DNA of 35,201 nt from Kiritimatiellaeota bacterium B1221 (GTDB lineage Bacteria; Verrucomicrobiota; Kiritimatiellia; SS1-B-03-39; UBA6053). The notes beneath the pieces were generated by a model. That model worked only from the letters and a program-made list of their open reading frames with translations. It was not told the origin of the DNA and did no database searches. Position 1 is the stretch's first letter, and each line of letters begins with the position of its first letter. Shown here in pieces: positions 24,732 to 32,664 of the stretch. The position numbers and the translations under genes are program-made. The stretch is from positions 1 through 35,201 of the forward strand of contig JARHXX010000038.1 in NCBI GenBank assembly GCA_029269125.1, given 5' to 3'.

Positions 24732-25484
24732 ATGTCCCAAATTAAGCGGCTTTTGCCCCTCATACTTTCAGGAATGTTTTTGAGCGCAGTTCATGCGGAT
24801 TCCCAAAGAACCAACTTTACAGTTGAAAACCAGTTCCCCCGTTGGGAGCAATTTGAAGTTGGCCTAAGCTATGAAGGTTCGGAAGCTGACACAGACAGCA
24901 CATTCACTCCGGACAGCGGACGCACCACCGCTTTTGTCCGTTATGGAATTTTGGACAACCTCGCCGTGAAACTGGATATCCCCTACGTGAACTATGAATT
25001 GCCCAACGGCATTTCAAACGACGGCATTGGCGATATGGAAGTTGAGTTCCAGCTTCTCACCTACGAAGACATCTTCGGATACCCCTACTTCATCCCCCAT
25101 GCGTCCTTCTCTATCCCCACCGGTGATGAAGATGAAGGTCTGGGCCAGGATGGCATCGTGGTCACCTTCGGTGTCGCCTACGGATCCACCATTAATGACT
25201 GGATCGACTGGGTACTGGACGCAACCTATGTGGTGAATCCCGATGTAAACGACCAAATCCTCGTGGCCAACTCCTATGTTTGGAATATCTCTGAAGAATT
25301 CGGTCTGGTTACTGAAATCATGTACCGCGAAGCGATTATCGAAGGAGAAGACAGCACGGTCATTGCCACCGGCGGTTTCACCTACGACTGGACAGAAAGC
25401 TTGCAGCTTGACATCAGCGTGGGTGGCGGACTCACCGGTCCCACAGACGCCTATGGTAAAGCTGGCCTCAGCTACACTTTCTAA
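24732..25484 (+). CDS. Outer-membrane beta-barrel protein, MetA-degradation/transporter-like
   Basis: The product is 250 aa with a signal peptide (MSQIKRLLPLILSGMFLSAVHAD) and GGAG eight bases before the start. The body shows barrel strands with a family-like core: NLAVKLDIPYVNYELP, GIGDMEVEFQLLTYED, FIPHASFSIPTGDEDEGLG, and a C-terminal strand ending in Phe (AYGKAGLSYTF) as required for barrel insertion. This resembles the outer-membrane proteins annotated 'transporter' or 'MetA-pathway of phenol degradation', whose substrates are mostly unknown. It is a single-gene unit with its own terminator. Confidence 0.82.
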   Translation: MSQIKRLLPLILSGMFLSAVHADSQRTNFTVENQFPRWEQFEVGLSYEGSEADTDSTFTPDSGRTTAFVRYGILDNLAVKLDIPYVNYELPNGISNDGIGDMEVEFQLLTYEDIFGYPYFIPHASFSIPTGDEDEGLGQDGIVVTFGVAYGSTINDWIDWVLDATYVVNPDVNDQILVANSYVWNISEEFGLVTEIMYREAIIEGEDSTVIATGGFTYDWTESLQLDISVGGGLTGPTDAYGKAGLSYTF

Positions 25485-25507
25485 TCTAAAAGAAAGTCAA
25501 AAAGACC

Positions 25508-25537
25508 AGAGCTCCCCTTGCGGGAGCTCTTTTTTTT
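25508..25537 (+). terminator. Intrinsic terminator after the outer-membrane protein gene
   Basis: A perfect 9-bp stem AGAGCTCCC / GGGAGCTCT with a CTTGC loop is followed by seven T. The next 145 bp up to the convergent glycosyltransferase hold nothing I recognise. Confidence 0.95.
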
Positions 25538-25682
25538 GTCAGAATTTCCGCGTGGCCGCAGGAACACCTCTTCCCCCGTCACGGCCGCTTCATCCGCATC
25601 CAGAATTCCTCCACGCCGCCCTCCCTCTCCCCTGGCGGAACCCCCGGTGGCATTCCCTCAAAAAAAGTTCACCCGATGAAAT

Positions 25683-26846
25683 TCAGGATGCTTCAAGTTG
25701 CGCATACAGCTCTTGAAATTGACGGAAAAAGCGGTCCAGTCCATATCGCTCTTCGATCAGAATCGCAGCCTTCCGGCCCCGCCCGTCAGGATCCTCCGCA
25801 AGTGCAGAAGTCAGAGCTTCCGCCATGGATCGCGGATCACATTCACACAACCATGCCGTACTTTCGTCCAACAGTTGCGTGTGGGTCGGTAAGGCGGTGG
25901 CAACAATCGGCTTGCCCGTCTGCATGTACCCATAAATTTTCAGCGCCGTATTCTCCCCTTTCACCCGCGGACTGATCAGCACATCCGCCAGGGTCATACA
26001 AGCGGGCATTTGCTCCATGGGAAGTGCGCCGGTAAAGTACACCTGATCCTGCAAATCCAGAGACGCGGCTTTTTCTTCCAAAATTTTGCGGTGACGCTCT
26101 TCCCCTCCCACGATCACCGCGACCGCATCCGGTCGCCTTTCCCGAAGGGCCGCCATCGCCTCCACCAACAGTGGAATGCCCTGATAGGCCTCCAGGTTTC
26201 CGGTATACACAATACACGGACGCTCCCCCAGTTTATATTGATCACGAAGCCGCGCCGCCCCGGCCTCATCCGGCACAAACGCCTTCTCCAAAGGTGCATC
26301 TTCAATTTGAACAATGCGGGCCGTCGGACATAGGCGTCTGGCGGCATCGGTCAACGCATTGCAAACCGTCACCACCGCGGTGGATTTCCGTAAAGTGCGG
26401 GTCTCCATCGCCTCCACCCATCGAAGCAGGAATTTCACCTTCACAAACCCCGAGTAAGCCAACTGATCCGAAATCAGCGAATCCATATCATACACCGTGG
26501 GAATCCGACGCCAACCGGCCAGTGGCGCTGAAAAAAACACCGCCTCCTCCACTGCGTGCACCACATCATATTTCTTAAACAACAGCCGTGCGGTTACCTG
26601 CAAAGCCATCATACCGTCCAAAGGGAATTTGGCCAAAGAGGGTCCCACCTTCACATCTTTGATCCCGGGAAGCCGTGGCGAGCGCAGTATTTTCAATCCC
26701 GGAAGGGTTAAATCCTCCCCAAACGGATAACAAATCAGGTCCACTTCATGCCCCGCACCGGACAGGGCTTTCAACACGTTACGGATATTAATGGGGGTGC
26801 CGCGAACCCGGAAAAAAGGCTGGGGGGAAACCAAAAGAATTTTCAT
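25683..26846 (-). CDS. GT4-type glycosyltransferase
   Basis: The product is 387 aa. The N-terminal Rossmann domain MKILLVSPQPFFRVRGTPIN, a second Rossmann domain with CIVYTGNLEAYQGIPLLVEA, and the donor-binding block PRVKGENTALKIYGYMQTGK followed by PIVATALPTH identify a GT-B, GT4-type enzyme. It should act on the cytoplasmic side of the membrane on lipid- or polysaccharide-linked acceptors. The start at 26846 is chosen because MKILLVSPQPF is the conserved N-terminus. An in-frame ATG at 26981 would add 45 residues overlapping the divergent promoter. It is divergent from the coiled-coil pair. Confidence 0.88.
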   Translation of the reverse strand: MKILLVSPQPFFRVRGTPINIRNVLKALSGAGHEVDLICYPFGEDLTLPGLKILRSPRLPGIKDVKVGPSLAKFPLDGMMALQVTARLLFKKYDVVHAVEEAVFFSAPLAGWRRIPTVYDMDSLISDQLAYSGFVKVKFLLRWVEAMETRTLRKSTAVVTVCNALTDAARRLCPTARIVQIEDAPLEKAFVPDEAGAARLRDQYKLGERPCIVYTGNLEAYQGIPLLVEAMAALRERRPDAVAVIVGGEERHRKILEEKAASLDLQDQVYFTGALPMEQMPACMTLADVLISPRVKGENTALKIYGYMQTGKPIVATALPTHTQLLDESTAWLCECDPRSMAEALTSALAEDPDGRGRKAAILIEERYGLDRFFRQFQELYAQLEAS

Positions 26847-26927
26847 ACCCGCACCATAAAGAGCCGGAGCCGGCATGTCACTCGAAATCAGGCAGATGAA
26901 AATGATGGAAATCTTGCAGGAACGCTG

Positions 26928-26957
26928 TTGACAGTCTTCTCTGGAGGGTCTTATATA
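26928..26957 (+). promoter_or_regulatory. Near-consensus sigma-70 promoter for the coiled-coil gene pair
   Basis: A perfect -35 box TTGACA (26928-26933) and TATATA (26952-26957) are separated by 18 bp. The AGGAG of the first gene follows at 26982-26986, nine bases before its ATG. This is the best promoter in the window and predicts strong, constitutive expression. Confidence 0.75.
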
Positions 26958-26995
26958 GGTAACCCCATTTAAGGTGATCACAGGAGCTACTTTGT

Positions 26996-27898
26996 ATGAA
27001 AACGATGGTTAAAATTTTTCTCGTTCTGAATTTATTGCTATGCCTAGGCGTACTCGCATTCGGCATTAAAACATTCCGGGATAGAGAAATCGTAAAAGCA
27101 CGTACCGTTATCCATCGCCAACATTTACAGGAAATTGCTTCACGACTCGAGTGGGGTCAAAAGCATGATTGGGAACAGGAAGCCAAAGCCGGAACCTTCC
27201 AATTGCCCGACCCCGCCAACATGGAGGAGTTCGGAGCCTTCACTTCCCAACTGAAAGAACTGACGAACCTTGCCGAATTACGCGTAAGTCAGTTAAACGA
27301 ACAATATACAAGCCTCACCGAGGCCCAGGAGGTTCTGGAAGAAGCCAAAGCCACCCTCGCAACCCGCGAAACCGAACTCAGCGGTGCACGTTCCCGGGTC
27401 GCCAAACTGGAAACCGATCTGACCAACAGCACCCAATCCCTGCAGGATACAAATTCAAAAATCGCCACCCTCACAACCGAGAACGATTCGTTGCAAGCGA
27501 CGATCGCGGATCTGGATAAAGAAATCACCGATCAACAAACCCTCATCTCCAGCGTAAAAAGCGAATTGGAATTGCGGACCGTTGAACGCGATAAAGCCCG
27601 TGAACTTTTGGCAGCCTGCCTGAGACCCGCCAACACCACGAACGACGTTGAAGGTCCCTGGCCCGGAAAAACCGCCACCATTTTAGCTGTGGAACCTGAA
27701 TGGAACTATGTGGTCATCGACAAAGGGGAAGTGGATGTGCTGCCCATGTTCATGGAAGCGTTCATCCATCGCGGTGATCAGTTCGTCGGGAAAATTCGGG
27801 TCATGAAAGTGGAAAACACTGTCGCTTTGGCTGAAATTTTGCCGGAGACCCTCACTCCCGGATTGACGGTTGAAGCCGGCGACACCATCTTTTTCTAA
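26996..27898 (+). CDS. Membrane-anchored coiled-coil protein with C-terminal beta domain, copy 1
   Basis: The product is 300 aa. It has one N-terminal helix (residues ~5-23, VKIFLVLNLLLCLGVLAFGI), a spacer, and a long coiled coil (~90-205) rich in Leu, Glu, Thr and Ser heptads. A small C-terminal beta domain follows (~225-300): TILAVEPEWNYVVIDKGEVD, FIHRGDQFVGKIRVMKVEN and a final GDTIFF. Domain order and topology place the coiled coil and beta domain in the periplasm. The C-terminal domain recurs in PVC-group proteins, but its function is unknown. AGGAG lies nine bases upstream. It is the first gene of a two-gene tandem. Confidence 0.82.
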   Translation: MKTMVKIFLVLNLLLCLGVLAFGIKTFRDREIVKARTVIHRQHLQEIASRLEWGQKHDWEQEAKAGTFQLPDPANMEEFGAFTSQLKELTNLAELRVSQLNEQYTSLTEAQEVLEEAKATLATRETELSGARSRVAKLETDLTNSTQSLQDTNSKIATLTTENDSLQATIADLDKEITDQQTLISSVKSELELRTVERDKARELLAACLRPANTTNDVEGPWPGKTATILAVEPEWNYVVIDKGEVDVLPMFMEAFIHRGDQFVGKIRVMKVENTVALAEILPETLTPGLTVEAGDTIFF

Positions 27899-27948
27899 TC
27901 CCCCCTTTTTAAAAAACACGTAAGACCTGAATTCAGGAGACCTCGACT

Positions 27949-28851
27949 ATGGGCAAAGCATTAAAAACGTTCATCATCCTCAACCTCGTAATGAGTGCCG
28001 TTGTCATTTGGCTGGGTATTCAAAATTTTTCAGAGCGTAAACTCCTGAAAGCCGAAACCCTCGAATTGGAAACAACCCTTTCCAAAATTCCCTCTTCCCT
28101 CCAGTGGAATGCACAACCCGTCTGGGAAGAGGACCGCATCGAAGGTCTGGATTTCAAACTTCATCAACCCACCACATTGGCAGAGCTGGAAAACATCAGA
28201 ATTGAAGGTGAAAAACTCTCCAAGCAGGCACGGAACCGTCAGGGACGTTTGTTGCAGGTTTTCGATCAGCTGACGGCCACCAAAAGAAATTTGGAATCCA
28301 CCAATGATAACCTCGCAGCCCGCACCCGGGAGTTGGCCGCCGCAGAGAAACAGGAACAGGAATTAACCGTGAAGCTGAGCAAAACCAACACCGAGTTAAG
28401 CACAGCTAAAAACCAAGTCTCCACCTTGGAAAGCACCCTGTCCACCCAAAGACAGGATATTGACAGCAAAAACAACAGCATCACAGATTTGACCAACGAG
28501 CTGGCTTCCTTCGAGATCGATCTGGAGTCCCGCATTCAGGAACGGGATACCGCAAATGCCGAATACCAACGTTGCAAAGACGGTGAGGCGGGCAAGGAAC
28601 AGAGAAATCAAAATGCCCGGGGTAAAAAAGGACTGGTACTCGCTGTGAACAATGACTGGGAATACGTCGTGATCGAAAAAGGCGAAACCGAAATTGAGCC
28701 CAACTTTGAAGCCTTTGTTCACCGCGGAAAAGAATTCGTCGGTAAACTCAGTATTCTCCGGGTGGAAGATGATCTGGCCATCGCCGAAATCGTCGCCGAC
28801 AGCCTGGCAGAAGGAGATCGTATCAAACCGGGTGACACCCTGTTCTTCTAA
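27949..28851 (+). CDS. Membrane-anchored coiled-coil protein, copy 2 (paralogue)
   Basis: The product is 300 aa, the same length and architecture as the preceding gene: an N-terminal helix (LKTFIILNLVMSAVVIWLGI), a spacer with LEWG/LQWN-like segments, a coiled coil (~90-205), and a C-terminal domain (LVLAVNNDWEYVVIEKGETE, FVHRGKEFVGKLSILRVED, GDTLFF). The C-terminal domains are clearly alike, while the coiled coils have diverged. A tandem duplication is the simplest explanation. AGGAG is at 27935-27939, and the gap to copy 1 is 50 bp, so the two are co-transcribed and end at a shared terminator. Confidence 0.82.
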   Translation: MGKALKTFIILNLVMSAVVIWLGIQNFSERKLLKAETLELETTLSKIPSSLQWNAQPVWEEDRIEGLDFKLHQPTTLAELENIRIEGEKLSKQARNRQGRLLQVFDQLTATKRNLESTNDNLAARTRELAAAEKQEQELTVKLSKTNTELSTAKNQVSTLESTLSTQRQDIDSKNNSITDLTNELASFEIDLESRIQERDTANAEYQRCKDGEAGKEQRNQNARGKKGLVLAVNNDWEYVVIEKGETEIEPNFEAFVHRGKEFVGKLSILRVEDDLAIAEIVADSLAEGDRIKPGDTLFF

Positions 28852-28876
28852 TCAGAGCCCCCTCTCCTCCCACATG

Positions 28877-28911
28877 GCCATCCCACTGTCTTCGGACCGG
28901 GATGGCTTTTT
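28877..28911 (+). terminator. Intrinsic terminator after the coiled-coil pair
   Basis: GCCATCCC (28877-28884) pairs with GGGATGGC (28899-28906) around a 14-base loop, followed by TTTTTCTTTT. Confidence 0.85.
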
Positions 28912-28949
28912 CTTTTCCCCTTTTTCAAAACCCGTGATAGATTCCAAGT

Positions 28950-29693
28950 ATGAAGGAGCAATCACAACGAATGTTAGCTGCAGGATGGGTTCTCCAATCC
29001 ATCGCCCCCGAAACATGGCAGGCCACCAGCCCCGAAAATCAAAAATTCATTTGGAAAAACCACTCCTGGCATCCGGAAGAAGACCTGCTCCTTGCAGAAC
29101 TCAAAAAAAATGAACAGGCCATTCAGGAAGGGCTGTACAGCAAATTCATCGGCACCAGCCGTCTAAGCAGCACCGGGAATGATGCTCAAGCCAGCCTGCT
29201 CACCCAATGGCTTGTCCGCCATGCCAGCATTAAAGGGAATACCCTTCTCCGGGCCAGAGTGGCCCCGGACCCTCGGGGCGATGAATTGTTATATCAGGCG
29301 GGTGCCCGCAGAGTTGAAACCTTACTGCAGCCATGGCCTGAAGCCCCCGCATCTGCCCGCTTCCTCCCCAGCCATCTCCTGATCTGCGAACATGTGGCTG
29401 ACACCCTGCCCAAAGCAGAACGAAACCACACCCTGAAGCGGTTGACCACCCACCTTCACCCTGATGCGGAAGCCTATTTTAGTTTTTACCAAATGGATGC
29501 CCTCCCTTTGCACCGCCCCCACGAATCATCCGGCGACGGCTACATTTTCCAGCAAGGCCCCCACCAGCTTTTTCTGAAACCCACCCTCCCCGGTCAATGT
29601 GCCCCCGCAGTACAAAAAGCCCTGGGGGGATTTGCGGAAGAAGTCGACCTCCTCTATGATCAAATTATTTGCAGATGGTTTCCTCATGACTAA
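28950..29693 (+). CDS. Hypothetical protein, possibly a degenerate SAM methyltransferase
   Basis: The product is 247 aa, soluble, with no signal peptide. I do not recognise a family with confidence. The middle-to-C-terminal part (SHLLICEHVADTLPKAERNH, LKRLTTHLHPDAEAYFSFYQ) reads like the motif-4 to motif-5 region of Class I methyltransferases, but the glycine-rich SAM-binding loop is not evident. The start at 28950 has little ribosome-binding sequence; the in-frame ATG at 28971 is an alternative with AAGGAG 12 bases upstream. Its stop overlaps the next gene by eight bases (ATGACTAA), so the two are translationally coupled. Confidence 0.6.
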   Translation: MKEQSQRMLAAGWVLQSIAPETWQATSPENQKFIWKNHSWHPEEDLLLAELKKNEQAIQEGLYSKFIGTSRLSSTGNDAQASLLTQWLVRHASIKGNTLLRARVAPDPRGDELLYQAGARRVETLLQPWPEAPASARFLPSHLLICEHVADTLPKAERNHTLKRLTTHLHPDAEAYFSFYQMDALPLHRPHESSGDGYIFQQGPHQLFLKPTLPGQCAPAVQKALGGFAEEVDLLYDQIICRWFPHD

Positions 29694-30972
29694 ACTTTAC
29701 TTTATGCTCCTGCTCACATTCACCCTGCTGCACGGTGAGACTTGGCAATTCGAAGGCGATGCCGTGAATGATCTCGGACGCATGAACCGGGAAACCCTGT
29801 TTAACCAATGGCTCCCGGAAGCCATCCCTGAAGGGCAAACCCCACAAGTCCCGGGCGAATTTGTGATGTACCGGCACGAAGGCCTCACCTATTATTTCGG
29901 ACCCTATCTGCAAAAAAGCGAAGCGGAAAAAGCGGAAGCCACTTTGCAAAAGTTGCGGGAGCAACTGATTCGGATGGATGCTAAATTTGAGAGCAGCACC
30001 GTGAACCGTATCGAAAGCGCTGATGCTGCCGGAGAGATGGCCGGTGCACACCGCCCATCTCAACCTTCGCCCGAACCCGCAGAAGAATCCGCCCCTGCAT
30101 CGGCCCCGCCCACAGCGCCCGCGCGTGAAGAAGCAAAGGAGAACCCGTCGGCCAATCCGGCCCAATCTGCAGAGCCTGCCACAAATCCCGGCGGGGAAGT
30201 ACCCGCAGAAGTGCCCCCCTCCGGGTCAACAGCCGAAACCGCCCCCCCACAGACACCTCCCCCGGAAGAAAGCAGCGGGCACGAACCATCCCCCTCCGCC
30301 AGTGAAACCGACGCCCTCCCCGCTTCCGACAGGGAGGCGCCCTCGGAAACATCTGCATCCCCCCCATCTGAAGCGCCGGCGCAAGGGGGCGCTGAAGAAA
30401 GTGACCCACAAAGTCAAACGGAGAAAAAACCTGCAGACTCCACAGAGGTACAGGGGGAGACAACAGAACCTCCCCCCGGTGAAGCCGCAGACGAAGCGGC
30501 CAGTGAAACCGCACCCTCATCTGCCGGGGAACCCGGTGAAGCCGCTGCGGAGAAAACACCTGATTCCCCTGAAGAAGTCTCCGAAGCGCCCCAGGCCAAC
30601 GAACAGCCGGAAGCCTCTCCGGAAGAAGCCGCTGAACAGCCGGAAGCCTCCGCGGAAGAAGCTGCGGAAGAAGCCGCGGATGAACCTCCTCCCCAGCCCA
30701 CTCCCACCGCACTTCCCCCCCCTCAACCTGTGGCCACCTCCACACCCACCCCCGGTCCAACTCCCGTGCCGCAACCCACGCCCTCCCCTGTGCCCGCAGT
30801 TCAGCCGAATGCGACGCGGCTGCCGGAGACCGCGATTGAACCGGAGGCGACCGCCTTCCCTGCACCCCCTCTGCCATCTGAGAGAGAAAAGTCCCCCCTG
30901 ATATTCTGGACAGGCAGTATACTCATCACCCTTCTTTTAAGCGCCCTGTCCCTGCACCAAAACCGATCCTAG
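29686..30972 (+). CDS. Secreted Pro/Glu/Ala/Ser-rich disordered protein with C-terminal membrane anchor
   Basis: The product is 428 aa. It has a signal peptide (MTKLYFMLLLTFTLLHG) and a short folded segment (~20-100, including VMYRHEGLTYYFGPYLQKSE). About 270 residues dominated by Pro, Glu, Ala, Ser and Thr follow, with imperfect repeats such as EQPEASPEEAAEQPEASAEE and a Pro-Thr-rich stretch (PTALPPPQPVATSTPTPGP). A C-terminal membrane helix (LIFWTGSILITLLLSALSL) ends the protein. The disordered middle could span the periplasm. The start at 29686 overlaps the previous stop by eight bases; an upstream frame start at 29599 lies inside the previous gene. Reading frames on the other strand here are composition artefacts. 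Confidence 0.7.
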   Translation: MTKLYFMLLLTFTLLHGETWQFEGDAVNDLGRMNRETLFNQWLPEAIPEGQTPQVPGEFVMYRHEGLTYYFGPYLQKSEAEKAEATLQKLREQLIRMDAKFESSTVNRIESADAAGEMAGAHRPSQPSPEPAEESAPASAPPTAPAREEAKENPSANPAQSAEPATNPGGEVPAEVPPSGSTAETAPPQTPPPEESSGHEPSPSASETDALPASDREAPSETSASPPSEAPAQGGAEESDPQSQTEKKPADSTEVQGETTEPPPGEAADEAASETAPSSAGEPGEAAAEKTPDSPEEVSEAPQANEQPEASPEEAAEQPEASAEEAAEEAADEPPPQPTPTALPPPQPVATSTPTPGPTPVPQPTPSPVPAVQPNATRLPETAIEPEATAFPAPPLPSEREKSPLIFWTGSILITLLLSALSLHQNRS

Positions 30973-31019
30973 AAAGACCCACGCAACCAGGGACACCCGC
31001 CTTTCAAAACCCACCCCAT

Positions 31020-32570
31020 CTATCTTCCCTGCAAATCCCGGATCACAGCCGGAATTGCATCCACAATATCCCCTGCGACCATCCCGGTCACCCCTTTACG
31101 GTGAGCGGCCAGATCTCCCGCCCGTCCGTGAATATAGACCGCCAAAGCGAGCACCCTTTCTCTCTCCACCCCTTGCGCGGTTAAACTACCTAACAATCCC
31201 GTGAGTACGTCCCCGCTCCCACCCGTCGCCATACCGGCATTTCCATTCAAGTTGATCCACCCCTTTCCTTCGACATCCGACATCCGGCTGCGGGGCCCCT
31301 TCAAGAGCGTCTGCGCAGCAAAACGTTTGGCAGAAGCTTTCACGGTCTCCACCCGGTTTGCTTGCACCTGCTGAGCCGACCACCCCAGCAGTCGCGCCAT
31401 TTCTCCGGGATGGGGCGTCAACCAGAGTGGCGCCTCGGTTTCCCGGTGCTCCCGGTCCAGCAGCGCAAAACTATTTAAAGCATCCGCATCTAATACCATG
31501 GGGATTTTACACTCTTTCAACAACCGGGCCATAAACTCGGTAGTATCATAATTCGTCCGCATCCCCGGTCCGACGGCAAGCGCCTGATAACTGGAGAAGT
31601 TGACCTCCTGATTACTCAGACTCATAAACTTACCCTGCTTGCCATGAATCACCATCGCTTCAGGGACGGCGGCATCGATAACCTGCGCACAACTAAATGG
31701 GGTAAGGACTGTCACCAATCCACAGCCCCCCCGCAAGGCCGCCCACGCAGAAAGCGAAATCGCCCCTGTCATGCCTAAACTTCCCCCTACCAATAACAGA
31801 TGACCGCGACTTCCCTTGTGAGCATTTCGGGTGCTCAGTGGAAATAGCGCCGCTGCTTCACGGTCACTCAGTGCTTGAGGGCAGTCCCGGTCCGCATGGG
31901 CAGCCAAAACCTGCGCATCAAAGCCCAAATCCAACACCGAAATGGACCCCGTCCAAAAATTGGATTTGTCAGATGCAAAACCCGTTTTCGGCCCGCCCAA
32001 AGTTAAAGTTTGATCGGCCGACACACAACATTCCTCCACAAAGGGAAGCCCCGTGTCCGCCTGAAGTCCACTCGGCACATCCACTGACCATATGAAATGA
32101 CGGGATTGCTGCTTACGCAAAAATTGAATTGCGGAGGCAATATTTCCCCGGGGCGCATCTTCGCCTCCCGTCCCCAACAATGCATCCACCAGCCAACTTC
32201 CCGGGGAAAGAAAATGTTCCACCTGATTCCAGTTTTCCCGGGTCTGCATTGACCGGCATACCACACCTTGCGCTTTTGCCTGCTGATAAAACAGCAACGC
32301 ATCCCCTTTTATTTTTTCTTCCGGCGTACAAACCCACACTTCCACCTGCCAACCTAAACGCTGCAAGTGGGCCGCCATCCCGAATCCGTCTCCTCCATTG
32401 TTCCCCGGTCCGCAGAGAATCACCACCGGTCGGGATCGCCCTTCCGAGAAAAACACCAACTCCGCGGCCAACTTTTGGCTGGCCCGCGCCATTAATCCTT
32501 CTCCGGAAACCCCTGAAGAGATGGTTTCCCTATCCACAGCTTGCATGTCAGTCGCTTTAAAGAAATTCAT
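31020..32570 (-). CDS. nnr: Bifunctional NAD(P)HX epimerase/dehydratase
   Basis: The product is 516 aa and repairs hydrated NAD(P)H. The N-terminal YjeF_N epimerase domain (residues ~1-215) has ILCGPGNNGGDGFGMA and the VDVPSGLQADTG region. The C-terminal ADP-dependent dehydratase domain (~225-516, ribokinase-like) has LLLVGGSLGMTGAISLSA, VLDADALNSFA, LTPHPGEMARLLG and GMATGGSGDVLTG. Both halves are complete and the length fits the family. The start at 32570 lacks a clear ribosome-binding site. It is divergent from the GH13 gene (94 bp between starts) and convergent with the disordered-protein gene. The gaps on both sides are short, with no terminator seen. Confidence 0.94.
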   Translation of the reverse strand: MNFFKATDMQAVDRETISSGVSGEGLMARASQKLAAELVFFSEGRSRPVVILCGPGNNGGDGFGMAAHLQRLGWQVEVWVCTPEEKIKGDALLFYQQAKAQGVVCRSMQTRENWNQVEHFLSPGSWLVDALLGTGGEDAPRGNIASAIQFLRKQQSRHFIWSVDVPSGLQADTGLPFVEECCVSADQTLTLGGPKTGFASDKSNFWTGSISVLDLGFDAQVLAAHADRDCPQALSDREAAALFPLSTRNAHKGSRGHLLLVGGSLGMTGAISLSAWAALRGGCGLVTVLTPFSCAQVIDAAVPEAMVIHGKQGKFMSLSNQEVNFSSYQALAVGPGMRTNYDTTEFMARLLKECKIPMVLDADALNSFALLDREHRETEAPLWLTPHPGEMARLLGWSAQQVQANRVETVKASAKRFAAQTLLKGPRSRMSDVEGKGWINLNGNAGMATGGSGDVLTGLLGSLTAQGVERERVLALAVYIHGRAGDLAAHRKGVTGMVAGDIVDAIPAVIRDLQGR

Positions 32571-32664
32571 ATAAAAAGGCTAACAGGCTGAAACAGGAGA
32601 TCAATGGAAAAGTTCATCCGGTAAAACGTTTGAATTTCTGAATTTTGTCACACAAAGAACATGT

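Noticed and set aside
29981..30901. Long frames opposite and out of frame with the disordered-protein gene
   Set aside because: They arise from the Pro/Glu/Ala codon composition. The frame used has a signal peptide, a C-terminal helix and overlap coupling with the upstream gene.
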